From: Deltaproteobacteria bacterium
GTDB lineage: Bacteria; SAR324; NAC60-12
DNA: 15,038 nucleotides
Reading direction: 5' to 3'
Assembly (NCBI GenBank): GCA_003541985.1
Contig: DPLM01000191.1
Span: 6,983-22,020, forward strand
Shown: positions 13,162 to 15,038 of the stretch, one piece after another
Position numbering within the stretch: position 1 is the stretch's first letter
Layout: each line of letters begins with the position of its first letter
Made by a program: the position numbers and the translations under genes
Notes under the pieces: model-generated
Databases searched by the model: none
What the model saw: the letters and a program-made list of their open reading frames with translations, nothing else
What the model was told of the DNA's origin: nothing

Positions 13162-15038
13162 TCAGTGAGCTGAGCCGTGCTCATTGCCGTAGAGACCTGC
13201 AACTTCTTGGTGATTTACTTTGCGCAAGTAGGTTACTGCGGGCTTGTAGTTCATTTCGGGGAATATTTCGTACTGGCGATCACGATTCTCTTTATCAGGG
13301 TCAGCGAGTACATCAGGTTTTCGCTTAGCAAGCTGTGAGACCTTACTTTCAGGATCAGCAAGATTACCGAAAACGATAGCTTTATTCGCACAAGTTTGCT
13401 GGCAGGCAGTTACCACTTCGCCATCTTGTACATCTCGACCCAGATCGCGTGCTGCATACTTGGCTTCTGTCAGCCGATGTACGCAGAAGTTGCACTTTTC
13501 CATGACACCAACAGCTCTGGTGGTGATTCCAGAATTTAACTGCTGGTCCAGCGGAGCAGGGAACTCATAGTCAAACCAGTTGTAGCGTCGAGCTTTATAT
13601 ATGCAGTTGTTTGAGCAGTAGCGCGTTCCAACACAACGGTTGTAAATCATTGCGTTGAGTCCCTCTGGATTGTGGTAGGTCGCATAGACCGGACAGACGG
13701 GTTCACAACCAGCGTTGCTGCACTGTTGACACATAATGGGTGCAAAGCGGGTTTCAGTTTCGTCCTGATAGCCCTCCAGATAGCGTTCCATGCGTAGCCA
13801 TGACATTTCTCGACCTACGGCAGCACGTTCTTTGCCGACAACTGGGATGTTGTTTTCAGCATAGCAGGCAACAACGCAGGCACTGCATCCGTTGCAGCGA
13901 TCCAAATCTATTACCATTCCCCAGCGGTAGGGCTTGTAGTACCCTGCGGTTTCAGAGCGGTCTGGGTAGAATTCAACAATTTCTTTCGGGCGATGATGTC
14001 CCCCACCGTGTCCTTTTTTTTCACTAGTCAGAGCAGCTACCGTAGTAGCTGCAGCGATGTCACGACCCAACTGGCGTGGGTTCCCATCTAGGTTGACAGT
14101 GTATGATTTGATAGTGGTGGGAATGACATTTACTTTCGTACTTATCAGAGCTAGATTCCCAGTATGCGCATCAGTTTTTGCTGGAATTAAATCCAGTACG
14201 TTTACACCGAATCCATCAGCTACAATGCCGCTGGCTGTATGCCCCTGGCCTATTGGTATTGCCACGGCATCTCTATGAATCGTGTAGCTCAAGTAAACTG
14301 TGGCCTGCAGGCTACCTTGGGAGTTGCTTAGTTCCACAACGCTTCGCTCTGCTATCCCAAGCTTTTTTGCAGTGTCTGGATGAATTTCTACCCAAGAATC
14401 CCAAACAATTTGACTAATTGGGTGTGGTGTCTCTTGTAGCCAGGGTTTGTTTGCCCCTCTTCCATCAAGGTGGAAGATTGAAGGCGCAGGAATTAGTGCT
14501 AAACCACTTCCTCCAAGTAACGGGGTTTGGAACGCAACACTATCGACCTTATTTTGTAGGTTGACTGCATTGCTCCAACGCGGTGCCTCAAAAATCCCCC
14601 CGTTCTCGAGAGTCTCGATCCAAAAGTTCTCAAACGGACCAAAGTAACGATTTTGATGCACTTGAGCCCAAAGTTCATAGATGTAGTCACGGTAGTTGTT
14701 TATTTCGGTAAAAGCCTGCGGATTGATCTGCTTAGCCACGGCGATTAGCACATCTTCACGTGCTCTTGCATCAAACATGTTAACAGGAGCCATGACAGGT
14801 TGCTGGATACTAAAAATACCTGGACGTGGATTGGCGTCTCCCCAGCTTTCGTAAGCAGTGAGAGCTGGAAGTACTAAGTCTGCCCGCTGATTTGTCTCGT
14901 TTTTTCCTGCTGAAATGGCGATGACCTTAGCTTTCTTCATTGCCTGATCGAACCCAAGACTCTTGGGTAGTGTGTGAATCGGATTTGAATCATCAACAAT
15001 TAGCAGCTTAATCTTGCCAGCGTTGAGATCAGACAGTA
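13162..15038 (-). CDS. actB: Alternative complex III subunit ActB (molybdopterin-like plus Fe-S domains), 5' end outside window
   Basis: Large periplasmic ACIII subunit that passes electrons from quinol through iron-sulfur clusters. The frame is open to the right edge; a Met at 14940 is internal, since coding continues upstream with KLLIVDDSNPIHTLP, typical of molybdopterin-oxidoreductase domains. About 624 of roughly 1000 residues are visible. First comes the end of the Mo-like B1 domain (ADLVLPALTAYESWGD, IHPDTAKKLGI). Then the B2 ferredoxin domain follows, with cysteine groups CNGCSACVVAC (about 13866-13898), CQQCSNAGCEPVCP (about 13690-13731), CVGTRYCSNNCIYKARRYNW (about 13585-13645), KCNFCVH (about 13478-13500) and CQQTC (about 13390-13420). 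The ActB proteins of this complex carry three [4Fe-4S] and one [3Fe-4S] clusters and no molybdenum; that is family knowledge. The next gene, actC, starts 39 nt downstream. Any export signal lies outside the window. Confidence 0.95.
   Translation of the reverse strand, partial: LSDLNAGKIKLLIVDDSNPIHTLPKSLGFDQAMKKAKVIAISAGKNETNQRADLVLPALTAYESWGDANPRPGIFSIQQPVMAPVNMFDARAREDVLIAVAKQINPQAFTEINNYRDYIYELWAQVHQNRYFGPFENFWIETLENGGIFEAPRWSNAVNLQNKVDSVAFQTPLLGGSGLALIPAPSIFHLDGRGANKPWLQETPHPISQIVWDSWVEIHPDTAKKLGIAERSVVELSNSQGSLQATVYLSYTIHRDAVAIPIGQGHTASGIVADGFGVNVLDLIPAKTDAHTGNLALISTKVNVIPTTIKSYTVNLDGNPRQLGRDIAAATTVAALTSEKKGHGGGHHRPKEIVEFYPDRSETAGYYKPYRWGMVIDLDRCNGCSACVVACYAENNIPVVGKERAAVGREMSWLRMERYLEGYQDETETRFAPIMCQQCSNAGCEPVCPVYATYHNPEGLNAMIYNRCVGTRYCSNNCIYKARRYNWFDYEFPAPLDQQLNSGITTRAVGVMEKCNFCVHRLTEAKYAARDLGRDVQDGEVVTACQQTCANKAIVFGNLADPESKVSQLAKRKPDVLADPDKENRDRQYEIFPEMNYKPAVTYLRKVNHQEVAGLYGNEHGSAH

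Noticed and set aside
1..15038. CRISPR arrays, insertion sequences, tRNA or rRNA genes, attachment sites
   Set aside because: No regularly spaced repeats, transposase motifs, terminal inverted repeats or structured RNA signatures were seen.

Overview
The window is almost entirely coding, and all but one of its genes lie on the minus strand. It suggests a Gram-negative bacterium with a respiratory chain built on alternative complex III (ACIII) and System I cytochrome c maturation. Murein-tripeptide recycling by Mpl and an Lnb_N/DUF4105 envelope protein fit a proteobacterial lineage, possibly deltaproteobacteria or SAR324-like. The placement is inference only, because no rRNA or other marker is present.

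Right end (15038 to 9192, minus strand): actB (5' end outside the window), actC, actD, actE and actF form one compact operon. actC-D, D-E and E-F overlap. These encode the iron-sulfur/molybdopterin-like subunit, the two NrfD-type quinol-binding membrane subunits, a DUF3341 membrane subunit and a monoheme cytochrome c. Together they oxidise quinol and pass electrons towards a terminal oxidase. A convergent plus-strand gene for a TerB-like protein (8436-9149) follows, with a likely terminator just after it.

Middle (8107 to 3552, minus strand): mpl, an FGE/SUMF1-fold protein, a large Lnb_N (DUF4105) envelope protein and a small membrane protein follow one another with 4-nt ATGA overlaps or a 3-nt gap. 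They look like a translationally coupled cell-envelope operon. The last gene is split by an apparent +1 frameshift.

Left end (3449 to 1, minus strand): a cytochrome c'-like ORF with a defective heme motif (CxxYH), a secreted Cys-rich unknown, a membrane-anchored class I cytochrome c interrupted by an in-frame TAG, a DUF411 periplasmic protein, and ccmF, which runs off the left edge. DUF411 proteins are often linked to copper, and CcmF attaches heme to apocytochromes, so this segment fits cytochrome and oxidase maturation and complements the act operon.

The least ordinary part is 2.2-4.0 kb. Three of four consecutive small genes there carry lesions: a nonsense codon, a frameshift, and a lost heme cysteine with a missing signal peptide. 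The flanking large genes are intact. Either the patch is decaying, the assembly is poor there, or some recoding occurs. No gene whose end is visible here terminates with TAG, so the in-frame TAG deserves a check. I did not find a clear new defence or mobile system.
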